A DNA stretch of 64,000 nt from assembly GCA_036873135.1 (NCBI GenBank), contig JAPTYO010000021.1, positions 124,001-188,000 of the forward strand, read 5' to 3'. The notes beneath the pieces are model-generated. The model saw only the letters and a list, made by a program, of their open reading frames with translations. It was not told where the DNA came from and made no database searches. The position numbers and the translations under genes are program-made. Positions 55,577 through 64,000 of the stretch are shown here, one piece after another. The DNA is from Clarkia xantiana subsp. parviflora (Eukaryota; Streptophyta; Magnoliopsida; Myrtales; Onagraceae). How positions within the stretch are numbered: the first letter of the stretch is position 1; each line of letters begins with the position of its first letter.

Positions 55577-58042
55577 ATGGCAGGTACTATACTCCTGGTG
55601 GTGTCCACGTACGCAGACTCTTCAGAGACGCCGTATTCTCCGAAGGATGAGTGAGTTCCTTTTTCTCCTCCTTTTCGGCCGCGTTATTTCCTTTCCTATT
55701 GCTAGCTTAGTATCGTGACCTTCATTGGGGTGTTAGTCGAAATTTGATTCGTGCTTTGGGGTTTCTTGCTATCTTTGCCTTAGGTCTTGCTATTCTGTCA
55801 GAGAACCATATCACTAGGTCCGATTACAACGAACATGTCACCCTAGGAGATATCAGTCCCCTAGATGAGCCTCTGTATCCTTTTCTCCCCTCCTTGGGGA
55901 ATACTCGCGGGACGGCGACGGAGCCTCCTATAGGGAAGGTCGCCGTGTACCCCACTCAGATCCGATTCGGGCTGAGATTGCCTTACTGTGACGAGCTTAT
56001 AGAGTTGAGCAGGTTTTTCAGGATTTCTCCTGTGAACCTTGCCCCCAGTGCCCTCCGCGTCTGGGTGGGCTTCCGGGTATTGTGCCATTGGTACTCCTGG
56101 AAGTACTCTCTCGTTCTATTCCGATGTTTCTATCGGTTCCAGTACCGGACGAGGGTGGGGTTTGCGAGTTTCGTAACTCGCCATCCGACCTTCAAAGATC
56201 CCCGATTCTCTGATTTCGGGTTGAGTGGGGTCGAGTGGGATACCTCCCTCCGTTTTGTGACCCAGATTGACAATTCGGCCAGTCACTGGGCTAAGCACTA
56301 CTTCTTCATTACGGACCGATACGTCACTTGGTCGGTCCTGAATGAGGATCGGTCCGATGGTTGGCCTGCTTTTGGAGAGTTCTCTTCGGATGATTTGAAG
56401 ACTATGAAGATCATTCACGAGAGCAACAGGACCCGGTCTTACTGCCCCGTGTCTTTAATAACTGAGACGGATCTTTACGAGGCCGGGATCAGTCTGACTC
56501 CTGACTCCGGGGGTTCGGTATGTCACTTGGTCTTTCCATCTTTATTTACATTCTGCTCTTCCTTTGTAGGTTGGTTTCATGGAAAAACCTATAACATGCA
56601 GGGAGCCCCTGTTGACCTGAGCAAGAGGAAGGCTCCTTCTAGTTCTGCTTTGAAGAAATCCCCCCTGCCTGGGAAGAAGGCTGGGGCCTCTGGTATGCTT
56701 TCTCCTATTTGCTTCTTTATGATGTAACTTATGTTTTCCTTATCTTGTTTTTCTTACTTTGCTAGTGCGCTCCCCCTTGGTGACTGAGAGGGTCGTCTCC
56801 GTTGGCAGAGATTCTGGACCTTCCAAGTCCAAGCCGCGGCGATCTGATTCTGAGGCCGGGGCCTCGGCTGCTAAGAGGAAGAAGGCTGTGGATCCTGCTT
56901 CGCCTACTGCTCGTCCTCCGACCCTATCTCGTGATAAGGAGATGGTGGTCGAAGAGGTGCCTTCCCTGGCTGACAAAGGGAAGCGACCTGCTGGTGGTGG
57001 TTCCCCTGCCCCCCAGCCGAGGGCTCGGTCCTCAGGTATGATCTCTACCTTGTGCTGATCCTTGTATGTTTATACTCTCCTTTGATTTGCTTTGCTTGTG
57101 TAGGTGGGCCTCCGACTTTAAGTCGGAAGGATTTCACACGGCTCACTGATGAAGATGTTATTGGGTCTGAGTGGACTCCCTACGCTGGTCTGAAGGAGTT
57201 CCACCTTGATAGCACTTCCTCTTTGCGGACTCCTGAGGTTGGTGTCCGCGTCCTCCGCGGTGCCGTTCCCCCTGGGGATCGTGTTGCTCCGCCCAAGTCT
57301 CCTGGGGAGACTCGGCGCTTTGTTCAAGGGGTACTTTCTCGTTATGCACCTGTAAGTTGTTCTTTGCTTTCCTGTTATTTCTTTCATAATGTCTATCTTT
57401 CGGTTATTCATCCCTTGTTTGAATTGTTAGGGCATATCTGACATGGTGAACATGTCCTCGCTCGTGCTCGAGTTATCTGACGAGAGGAAGACCCTTGAGG
57501 ACAGCCAGGTTTCTCTCAAGGCGGAGGTCGCCACTGCTGCCGAGAAGGCGCGTATATCTGATTTGAGGCTGCAGGAGCTCCAGGGCCAGGTGTCCTTGCT
57601 CGAAGCCACTGTGGGCAGTTTGCGTCGGGAAGCTGAGGTTGCTGCGTCGCTTCATTCTGAGGAGCTGCGGAGGTTGGAGACTAAGTGTCGGGCGGAGGAG
57701 AGGGCTGTCGCGGTATCTGAGTACAAGGCCTCCTCTGCCTTCACCGCCGATTATAGCACGCGTCTCACCCAGGAGATGAACCAGTTCGGTGAGTATCTGG
57801 TTGATCACATATACCGGATTGATCCTCAGTTCCCCTTTGGTGACCTTGGTGACTTTGGGCCATATGCCACTGGCTACGCGACTGTTCTGATGGGTCAGGC
57901 TGCCGTTGCAGACGAGCCTGCCCCTGCCCAGGTGGATGCTACACCTATGGAGATTGGTACCTCAGACTCCTCCTCTTCATCCATTTCCGCTGGTGGTTCA
58001 GCTTCAGGGGGTGAGGGTGACTCCCCCGAAGGTTCTGACTGA
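55577..58042 (+). CDS. Intact six-exon antisense gene of element G
   Basis: Exons 55577-55650, 55818-56517, 56602-56692, 56766-57035, 57104-57351 and 57431-58042 join in phase (1995 bases, 664 residues plus stop); every intron has GT-AG ends. An alternative start uses a four-base exon ATGA (55647-55650) joined to 55802 (646 residues); it is conserved in B, whereas the ATG at 55577 is GTG in B. Exon 2 carries IRFGLRLPYCDELIELSRFF and LAPSALRVWVGFRVLC and resembles Pfam PF04195 (putative gypsy-type transposon). Exons 3-4 are basic (DLSKRKAPSS, KRKKAVD; possible nuclear signals), exon 5 has VRVLRGAVPPGD, exon 6 a coiled coil, an FGDLGDFGPYATGY motif and a Ser/Glu/Asp-rich tail. It is antisense to the two-gag ORF; function unknown. 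Confidence 0.8.
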
Positions 58043-58480
58043 CGTGTTTATCTCATGCTATCCTTGTATATAATTACACTCCTTCTCCCCTTGTATGGGT
58101 TGAGTGTCCGTTGAGATTGTGATGGTGTTTGTTGTTACTTTCCTTTGCCACATTGTGTTGTTCACTACGTGGTTCGTTTGCCTTTACATTAGTGCTTCTC
58201 ATGCTTTTGTATATATCTCTTCTCATGATGGCTCCCTATGCCTTATGTATGTCTCTTTGGGTATGGACTCTTTCCTTGATGTGTTTCCTTTACTTATCCT
58301 TCTTTCGTGCTTTCCTTCATGTCTTACCTGCCATTTCATAAAGAAAAACATTACTTGTTCTTCACATTACTTTACTTAGAAATTTCTTTCCCATGGTATC
58401 CTTCTGAGCATGGTATCCTTCTAAGAATGGTATCCTTCTAAACATGGTGTGATGATCTCTTCTGATACCCCTTACACGGT
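58043..58480. other. 3' flank of the antisense gene in element G
   Basis: T-rich sequence on the plus strand followed by short GGTATCCTTCTAA repeats at 58393-58445. It is conserved in B at 8371-8835. Plus-strand frames here are open by chance and show no domain. Confidence 0.55.
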
Positions 58481-59370
58481 ATACGTTGTACTGTTAGACC
58501 AAAGATACGCTCTTGGTGGGCGTCGAAATCTTTTCACGAGACAGGCTCTCGGACGGCACTTAACGTTTCACAGGATAGGCTCCCGGAGGGCACAGGTTAG
58601 TCCACCGATATGTTCTTGACGGGTGTCAAAATCTGTTCACGAGACAGGCTCTCGGACGGCACTTAACGTTTCACAGGATAGGCTCCCGGAGGGCACAGGT
58701 TAGTCCACCGATACCTTCTTGACGGGTGTCAAATCTGTTCACGAGACAGGCTCTCGGACGGCACTTAACGTTTCACAGGATAGGCTCCCGGAGGGCTCAG
58801 GTTAGACCAAAGATACGCTCTTGGTGGGCGTCGAACTGGTAGTTTGAAATCTACCTCAAGATACGCTCTTGGGGGCGTCGAACTGGTAGTGTTTTTTCTA
58901 CCTCAAGATACGCTCTTGGGGGCGTCGAATCTGGTAGGTTGCAAATCTACCTCAAGATACGCTCCTGGGGGCGTCGAAATCGTAGTTTTTGGAAACCACT
59001 CTCAAGATACGCTCTTGGTGCGTCGAATTCGTAGTGTAATAACTACTCTCAAGATACGCTCTTGGGGGCGTCGAAGGTCGTAGTATGAACACTACTCTCA
59101 AGATACGCTCCTGGGGGCGTCGAAGTTCGTAGTTTTTGGAAACCACTCTCAAGATACGCTCTTGGTGCGTCGAAGGTCGTAGTGTAATAACTACTCTCAA
59201 GATACGCTCTTGGGGGCGTCGAAGGGCGTAGTATGAACACTACTCTCAAGATACGCTCCTGGGGGCGTCGAAGTTCGTAGTATGAAAACTACTCTCAAGA
59301 TACGCTCTTGGGGGCGTCGAATGTCGTAGTATGAAAACTACTCTCAAGATACGCTCTTGGGGGCGTCGAA
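58481..59370. repeat. Tandem repeats of element G
   Basis: 58540-58805 holds three units of about 100 bp with CACGAGACAGGCTCTCGGAC and CAGGATAGGCTCCCGGAGGG; 58821-59370 holds about eleven units of 46-50 bp with AAGATACGCTCTTGGGGGCG. They separate the 3' ends of the two convergent genes. Confidence 0.9.
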
Positions 59371-59636
59371 CCTGTCATTGACTTGAAGTCATATCTGTGT
59401 AAGGATAACTTCGTGGTTATACCACTGCATTCACTGGAAAATACTTTTGAGTAACTACTACTCCCTTAGGAGCATTCATGTTTTTGTACACTTGGGATGC
59501 CTTGGTGCACCAAGACATCCTTTGTAGGAATGAAAGATAGTTGTAGAGTTGGAGGAACTTCGTGAGTTCTCCTTCTCCAAAGTTGTTTTTTGAAAAGCTT
59601 GTAGAGGTGAAACATGCAAAGTGCTAGATATGAAAA
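59371..59636. other. 3' flank of the two-gag ORF in element G
   Basis: Non-repeated sequence between the minisatellite and the TAA of the sense ORF, conserved in B (7377-7640). No gene seen. Confidence 0.5.
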
Positions 59637-62600
59637 CTAAGGATATGGGGTGGCCATTGTGTCTGTTGCCACGTACTCCTTGAAGCCTCCATTGTAAATT
59701 ATTTCTTCTACTTCCACCTTCAACACCATGCAGTCATTGGTTTGATGCCCCCAGGTTTCATGGTATTCACACCAACCCTGCGCATCTCTTCCTAGGAAGG
59801 CCTTGCCTTCCTCCCTGCATGTTGGTAGCTCTTGCTTGAGGTGCTTGTGGAAAATTTCTTCTATGCTGAGTGTGAGGGGTGTGAATGTGAAATTGACACC
59901 TCCTCCCAATGTGTCTGTTTCTCTTCCTCTTTCTGGAACTTCATCCAACTGTTCCGCCTCTTGTTCAAATGCCTTGTCCAGCTTCGCCTTGAGCTCTCTC
60001 ATTGTGCTCGTCATGACCATCTCATAGAGCCCTCCATAGGCCTCGAATGAACTTGGATGCATGTTTCTGATGAATGCTCTGACTGCTTCTCCCCTTGTGA
60101 TGTCCATGTTGGCACCATAATCAAAGAATCTCTGGAAATAGCTTGATATAGACTCCTGCGGCATTTGCTTGATATCATCTATGTAGCGGAAGCCTTTTAG
60201 GATGGAGTTCTTTGTCCTGTTCCCTATTATGGTGTCTGGCTGCCAAGGTATGTATGTCACCTTCACAGCCTTGCTCCTGTGTCTCCTTGTAGGCACTGTT
60301 TGAAAAAACTGCCTGCTCAAACGGAGTGTTACTCCACTCCTCCTCCTTCCTTGCCTTTGTCTCCCTCCCCTCCTTCTTCTATTCTGGTTGGCTCCTGCCA
60401 TGACCACAGCCACTGTGTCTGTCCTGTGTGATCCATGTCTCATTGAATTGACATAGCATTGTCTTGCCGTGCGTTGATCACCCAGGACTTCTCCAACTCC
60501 GTTCTCCGTGATGTACTTCAGCTTCTGGTGAACAGTGGATGGCACTATTTCATATGGATTTATGGTTGTCCTTCCTAGGATCCCATTGCAGGCTCCCAGG
60601 CTTTCAACCACCAAGAAATTGACATTTATCTTCAGCTGGGTCCATCCTTGGCCCATGGTCACTGGCAATGTTATCATCCCCAGGGGGTAACTTGTTGCCC
60701 CTGAGAAGCCAACTAGGGGGAAGTTGACCGGATTGATGTCTGCTTTGGTTTTCCCTATCTCTTCCAACACTCTCAGGCTTAGGAGGTCAGCTGAGCTGCC
60801 CCCATCCACCAAAATTCTCTTTACATCAAAATTGTCAATATCTAAAGTAATAACTAGAGCATCGTCATGTGGAAAGACGATGTGGCTCTTGTCCTTCTCC
60901 GAGAACTCGATCTTCACTTCTTCTCCTTCTCTTGGCCTTTTTCTCCACCTTGGCACTGAGCTTAGCTTCGATGCATAGACCTCTCTTGCGTTAGCCGTTG
61001 GGCCACCTGATGCTACTCCTCCATGTATCATATTGATGACTCCTCTTTTATTGGGTGGAGGGTTATAGTCTACCTTTCCCTTGCCCTTGTCTTTCTGTGG
61101 TGGCCCCAGTTGCATACTATTGCCCCCATGGTCTACGAACTGTTTCAGTTCTCCCCTCTGGACGATGTTGTTTATGCTTAGCTTTAGGCTAAAGCATTCA
61201 TTTGTGTCGTGACCATAAGCCTCATGGTTGTCACACCATCTATCTTTATGATTTCCCACCATTGGGGCTCTCCACCTTGCAGGGGGTGACCATAGCTTTT
61301 GGTTCCGCATCTCTCTAAGTACGGTGGCTGGAGTGGCGTTCAGTGGGATAAACTTAATGACATTGATTTCTCTAGCCTTTAAGGGTTCACCCATTTGGTT
61401 TCTTTGCAGTGGTGGACGCCATTCCTGCTGCCTTGCATGCTGTGGTGCCTGGGGTGGCTTTCCTTTGTTTGGCCTTTGAGTATCCTCCTTGGCTGCCTGA
61501 ATTTTGGCCTTCTTGCTTGCCCTGTGCCTCTCAAGGTCAATATGCGTTTTAACTCTCCCTGCAAGCTCCTCCAAGGTGCTTGCTGGCTTTTTGGCCATCT
61601 TTTCAGCCAATGTTGACCCAAAGCGACCTAAGTTTCTGATAAAAGCTCGGATTATCTCCCCTTCAGTGATGTCTCCCTGGATGTCTGCAATATTCTGGTT
61701 GAACCTAGTGTAGTAGCTGGCCAGGGTTTCATCGTATTCTTGTTTTACGTCATCAATGGAGCCTGTTCCCTTGAGGAGTTTCCTCTCCCCTAGGTATCTC
61801 TGCAGAAACTTAGCTTTTAGCTGCTCCCATGAGTGGATGCTCTCAGAGGGCAGGCTGAAGAACCAATGTGAGGCCACCCCTGATAGGGTGTTTGGGAAAA
61901 GGAGTGCCTTGTATCTTTCGTCAGTTGTCCTCCCGAATAGAGAGGCCTCATGCTGTTGGATATGCTCTAGGGGGTCTCCTTTCCCATTGTACTTTGCAAT
62001 TTGCACAGTGTGCAGGGAGTCTGGCACCCTATTCATCTCCAGCTCCTTTGTGAAAGGGTGGTTCGTCTTGTCACTTAGACAATGCAGGCTGGGTTTCTTT
62101 GACTCATTCAATTTCCGGGTTATCATGGCTTCTATCTCCTCCGGGGTGATCACTACCTGTGCCGGAGTATAATCCCTCTGATTTCCATTGTAGTTGTAGA
62201 CTGGGCTTACTGGGTTCCCTTGTCCCTGCTGGTATGGACTGTAGGTGTACTCTTGATACGCCTGCTGGGGTGCTTCATAGAAGTCCTGCCTTCTTGGAGG
62301 TCTTGCTTGTCTTTCCTCCCCAAGCGGGGTATAAGCCCTGTTGTTCTGCTGTTGCCTAGGAGGCACGAATTGTTGCCTTCCCTCTGGGGGTGGCTCCTGG
62401 TAATATCTTCTTTGCTCCTCTCGCTGCCCTGCTCGAGGGTGCGGGTAGTGCTCTTCTGTCGGGATCTGCTCCTCCTCATGAGCTTCAGTGTAAGTCCCTT
62501 GGGTATATGCTGGCCTTGCATATGCTGTGTGGGCGCGGTTATCATCTCTTTGTTCCGGCATCCCATATGGGTACCTTTGTGGTTGCTCCTCATAATAGTA

Positions 62601-62885
62601 TCCCTCAGGGGGTGCCGTGTTGTGGGAAGGCACTCCCTGTTGTCCTCTTGCTCTCTGTGTCCTTCTTGCCCGGGGGGTGGAGGCTGTGGAGGACTCAGCC
62701 CCAGCTGGGCGTGAAGGTCCTCCCTCCTGGTTGTTCTGTTGCTGAGGAGGTTGTGGTATTTCTTGGGGCTCTGGATGCATTGGCTGCTTCCCAGGGTCAG
62801 GCCGCCTCCCTGGGGGTATGGGTTCTCTTCTCCGCCCATTGCCCCCGGGTGGGTGTTGGGGCCTGGACACCCTACTGTTCGTCAT
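59637..62885 (-). CDS. Intact gag - protease-like - gag polyprotein of element G
   Basis: 1082 residues from the ATG at 62885, 51 bases inside the LTR. Residues 1-230 are rich in Pro, Gln, Arg and Tyr. A first gag core covers about 290-470 (KYNGKGDPLEHIQQHEA, WFFSLPSESIHSW near 339, DETLASYYTRFNQNIADI), with a CHHC knuckle near 550 (WCDNHEAYGHDTNEC). A retropepsin-like domain has RILVDGGSSADLL near 693 and NGILGRTTIN. A second gag-like core follows near 900 (IDDIKQMPQESISSYFQRF), with a second CHHC knuckle near 1036 (WCEYHETWGHQTNDC). No RT, RNase H or integrase follows. Presumably it forms virus-like particles with its own or a partner's gag; enzymes must come in trans. Confidence 0.92.
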   Translation of the reverse strand: MTNSRVSRPQHPPGGNGRRREPIPPGRRPDPGKQPMHPEPQEIPQPPQQQNNQEGGPSRPAGAESSTASTPRARRTQRARGQQGVPSHNTAPPEGYYYEEQPQRYPYGMPEQRDDNRAHTAYARPAYTQGTYTEAHEEEQIPTEEHYPHPRAGQREEQRRYYQEPPPEGRQQFVPPRQQQNNRAYTPLGEERQARPPRRQDFYEAPQQAYQEYTYSPYQQGQGNPVSPVYNYNGNQRDYTPAQVVITPEEIEAMITRKLNESKKPSLHCLSDKTNHPFTKELEMNRVPDSLHTVQIAKYNGKGDPLEHIQQHEASLFGRTTDERYKALLFPNTLSGVASHWFFSLPSESIHSWEQLKAKFLQRYLGERKLLKGTGSIDDVKQEYDETLASYYTRFNQNIADIQGDITEGEIIRAFIRNLGRFGSTLAEKMAKKPASTLEELAGRVKTHIDLERHRASKKAKIQAAKEDTQRPNKGKPPQAPQHARQQEWRPPLQRNQMGEPLKAREINVIKFIPLNATPATVLREMRNQKLWSPPARWRAPMVGNHKDRWCDNHEAYGHDTNECFSLKLSINNIVQRGELKQFVDHGGNSMQLGPPQKDKGKGKVDYNPPPNKRGVINMIHGGVASGGPTANAREVYASKLSSVPRWRKRPREGEEVKIEFSEKDKSHIVFPHDDALVITLDIDNFDVKRILVDGGSSADLLSLRVLEEIGKTKADINPVNFPLVGFSGATSYPLGMITLPVTMGQGWTQLKINVNFLVVESLGACNGILGRTTINPYEIVPSTVHQKLKYITENGVGEVLGDQRTARQCYVNSMRHGSHRTDTVAVVMAGANQNRRRRGGRQRQGRRRSGVTLRLSRQFFQTVPTRRHRSKAVKVTYIPWQPDTIIGNRTKNSILKGFRYIDDIKQMPQESISSYFQRFFDYGANMDITRGEAVRAFIRNMHPSSFEAYGGLYEMVMTSTMRELKAKLDKAFEQEAEQLDEVPERGRETDTLGGGVNFTFTPLTLSIEEIFHKHLKQELPTCREEGKAFLGRDAQGWCEYHETWGHQTNDCMVLKVEVEEIIYNGGFKEYVATDTMATPYP

Positions 62886-62917
62886 AGCTCGTGTAATAGC
62901 CAGGCTTTCTCTCCGAA

Positions 62918-62936
62918 GCCTACAGACGGCGCCAAG
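62918..62936 (-). promoter_or_regulatory. Primer-binding site of element G
   Basis: Minus-strand CTTGGCGCCGTCTGTAGGC directly inside the 5' LTR, identical to that of B. Confidence 0.8.
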
Positions 62937-63843
62937 TGTTAAGTTATGAGATCTAGGTCAACGGGGTGTCAGCTTTGATCTCACTCCTTACAGGGGATGT
63001 GTATGATCCGGTCTTCTCGAGTCGCCTTGCCTTTGCCTATGTCCTTCTTCCTTTCCTTCTTCCCTTGGTTCCTTCTCTTCTTCTTCTCCCTTTGCCCTGC
63101 AAAAGGGGCAGTACCAGACACGGAGGAGGGGGGGTGGTGCCTGGTGAACCCTCTCCGATGCCTAAGTCAGAACTATATTTCTAGAGAGATAAAGCTAGAG
63201 AGATGTCAGAGCTAAATTGTTCAAATGGCCAAGATCCTCAAATGAGTTGTGAAGGTGGGGTATTTATAGGCAACGGTGTCATTAAGGTGGCTTAATGACA
63301 TCGTTAGCCTTTAAACACAATTAATTAACCTTTAAGCACATAATTAAGACCTTAGGATTCGGAGGAGGTAGGCGGAGTGGACCGAGCATGGGAGTCCGAA
63401 TGTGGTGTCGGGACCCTTGGGGGGGGAGAAATCCGACCCCCAAGGGTAGGGGTTGGGTGAGGACACCCAACCCCTCCTAGGGAGGGTGGGGTTGGCCAAC
63501 CCCATCCCTCCTAGGAGGGATCGGGTTGGCCGACCCGATCTCTCCTAGGAGAGATCGGGTTGGCCGACCCGATCTCTCCTAGGAGAGATCGGGTTGGCCA
63601 ACCCGATCTCCCCTAGGGGAGATCGGGTCGGCTGACCCGATCTCCCCTAGGGGAGGTCGGGTGTGGCCACCCAACCTCACCTAGGTGAGTTCGCCTATGT
63701 CAGACGGGCGCTTCGGCCCCGTCCGAGCCGTCGATGTTCTCGCGAAGTGTCCGGGTTGAAGTTTCGATTTACAATTGGCGATGGGACGATAAAAATACAA
63801 CGGTTTGGAAGTCAACGGGTTCAAATTGGGCGTATATCCATCA
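62937..63843 (-). repeat. 5' LTR of element G
   Basis: 907 bp, same ends as the 3' LTR, seven palindrome centres at 63467-63690, followed by AGAAG. Confidence 0.95.
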
Positions 63844-63848
63844 AGAAG

Positions 63849-64000
63849 GGTTCAAATTGGGCGTATATCCATCACGTGCCCCCGAGTCAACCAATGGCTT
63901 AACCCTTGATTGACTCTATTTTACGATGGGATGACACGCACAATTTGAAACCATGTTATTACCTCTTGACGAATCCTTTGCTTATCTGCAGGCATCTTTT
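63849..64000 (-). mobile_element. Element H: LTR end and start of the internal region
   Basis: 63849-63874 completes the LTR of H. 63875-64000 begins with the reversed polypurine tract CGTGCCCCCGAGTC and then matches the region just inside the 3' LTR of G (54096-54220) with clear divergence, so an older relative continues to the right of the window. Confidence 0.8.

Larger units (their letters stand above)
53222..63843 (-). mobile_element. Element G: apparently intact RT-less two-gag retrotransposon with an intact antisense gene
   Basis: 10,622 bp with LTRs of 874 and 907 bp and an AGAAG duplication. The LTRs differ by one palindrome unit, a few homopolymer indels and only two or three substitutions seen by eye, so this is the youngest insertion here together with B. 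Both its genes are open: a 1082-codon sense ORF and a six-exon antisense gene. It lies in inverted orientation to B, with about 39.5 kb between them. Confidence 0.95.

Overview
This window comes from a flowering-plant nuclear genome and consists almost entirely of nested LTR retrotransposons. The evidence is Ty3/gypsy gag-pol of the Tat (Retand-like) type with a second, archaeal-like RNase H domain, LTRs with TATA boxes, 5-bp target-site duplications (TSDs), introns with GT-AG ends in the antisense genes, and a hAT-type DNA element with an 8-bp duplication. I found no ordinary host gene, rRNA, tRNA gene or CRISPR array. The species cannot be fixed from the sequence.

Layout, with element letters that are mine. 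Left half: host element D (fragment, + strand, 30008-33106) was hit by C (- strand, 1-30007, left end outside the window). C was hit by A (+, 1536-23404, TSD TGCAC). A was hit by B (+, 3117-13769, TSD GATTC). Middle: E (-, 33107-46453, truncated at its 5' end) also sits in D and was itself hit by F (-, 34234-41733, TSD GTTTT). Right part: 46454-53059 holds unassigned sequence, two minisatellite regions, and a long LTR-like sequence (J) carrying a 788-bp non-autonomous hAT element. From 53060 a diverged LTR (H) was hit by G (-, 53222-63843, TSD AGAAG), a near-identical, inverted sister of B.

There are two related classes of element. A, C, E and F are Tat elements with a gag-pol polyprotein: gag with a CHHC knuckle and an Arg/Ser-rich tract, protease, RT, a degenerate RNase H, an archaeal-type RNase H and integrase. 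B, G and D encode no RT, RNase H or integrase. Instead B and G encode one polyprotein arranged gag - protease-like - second gag, and D retains the end of that second gag. Both classes share the primer-binding site TTGGCGCCGTCTGT, LTRs starting TGATGG, a G-rich polypurine tract, a tandem-repeat block, and (except E) an intron-containing gene on the antisense strand between the repeat block and the 3' LTR.

The most interesting objects are in G. It has an uninterrupted 1082-residue two-gag ORF and, antisense to it, a six-exon gene whose exons join in one open frame (664 or 646 residues depending on exon 1). The corresponding genes in A, B, C and F all carry disabling mutations. I infer that B/G-type elements may be non-autonomous partners of Tat elements.
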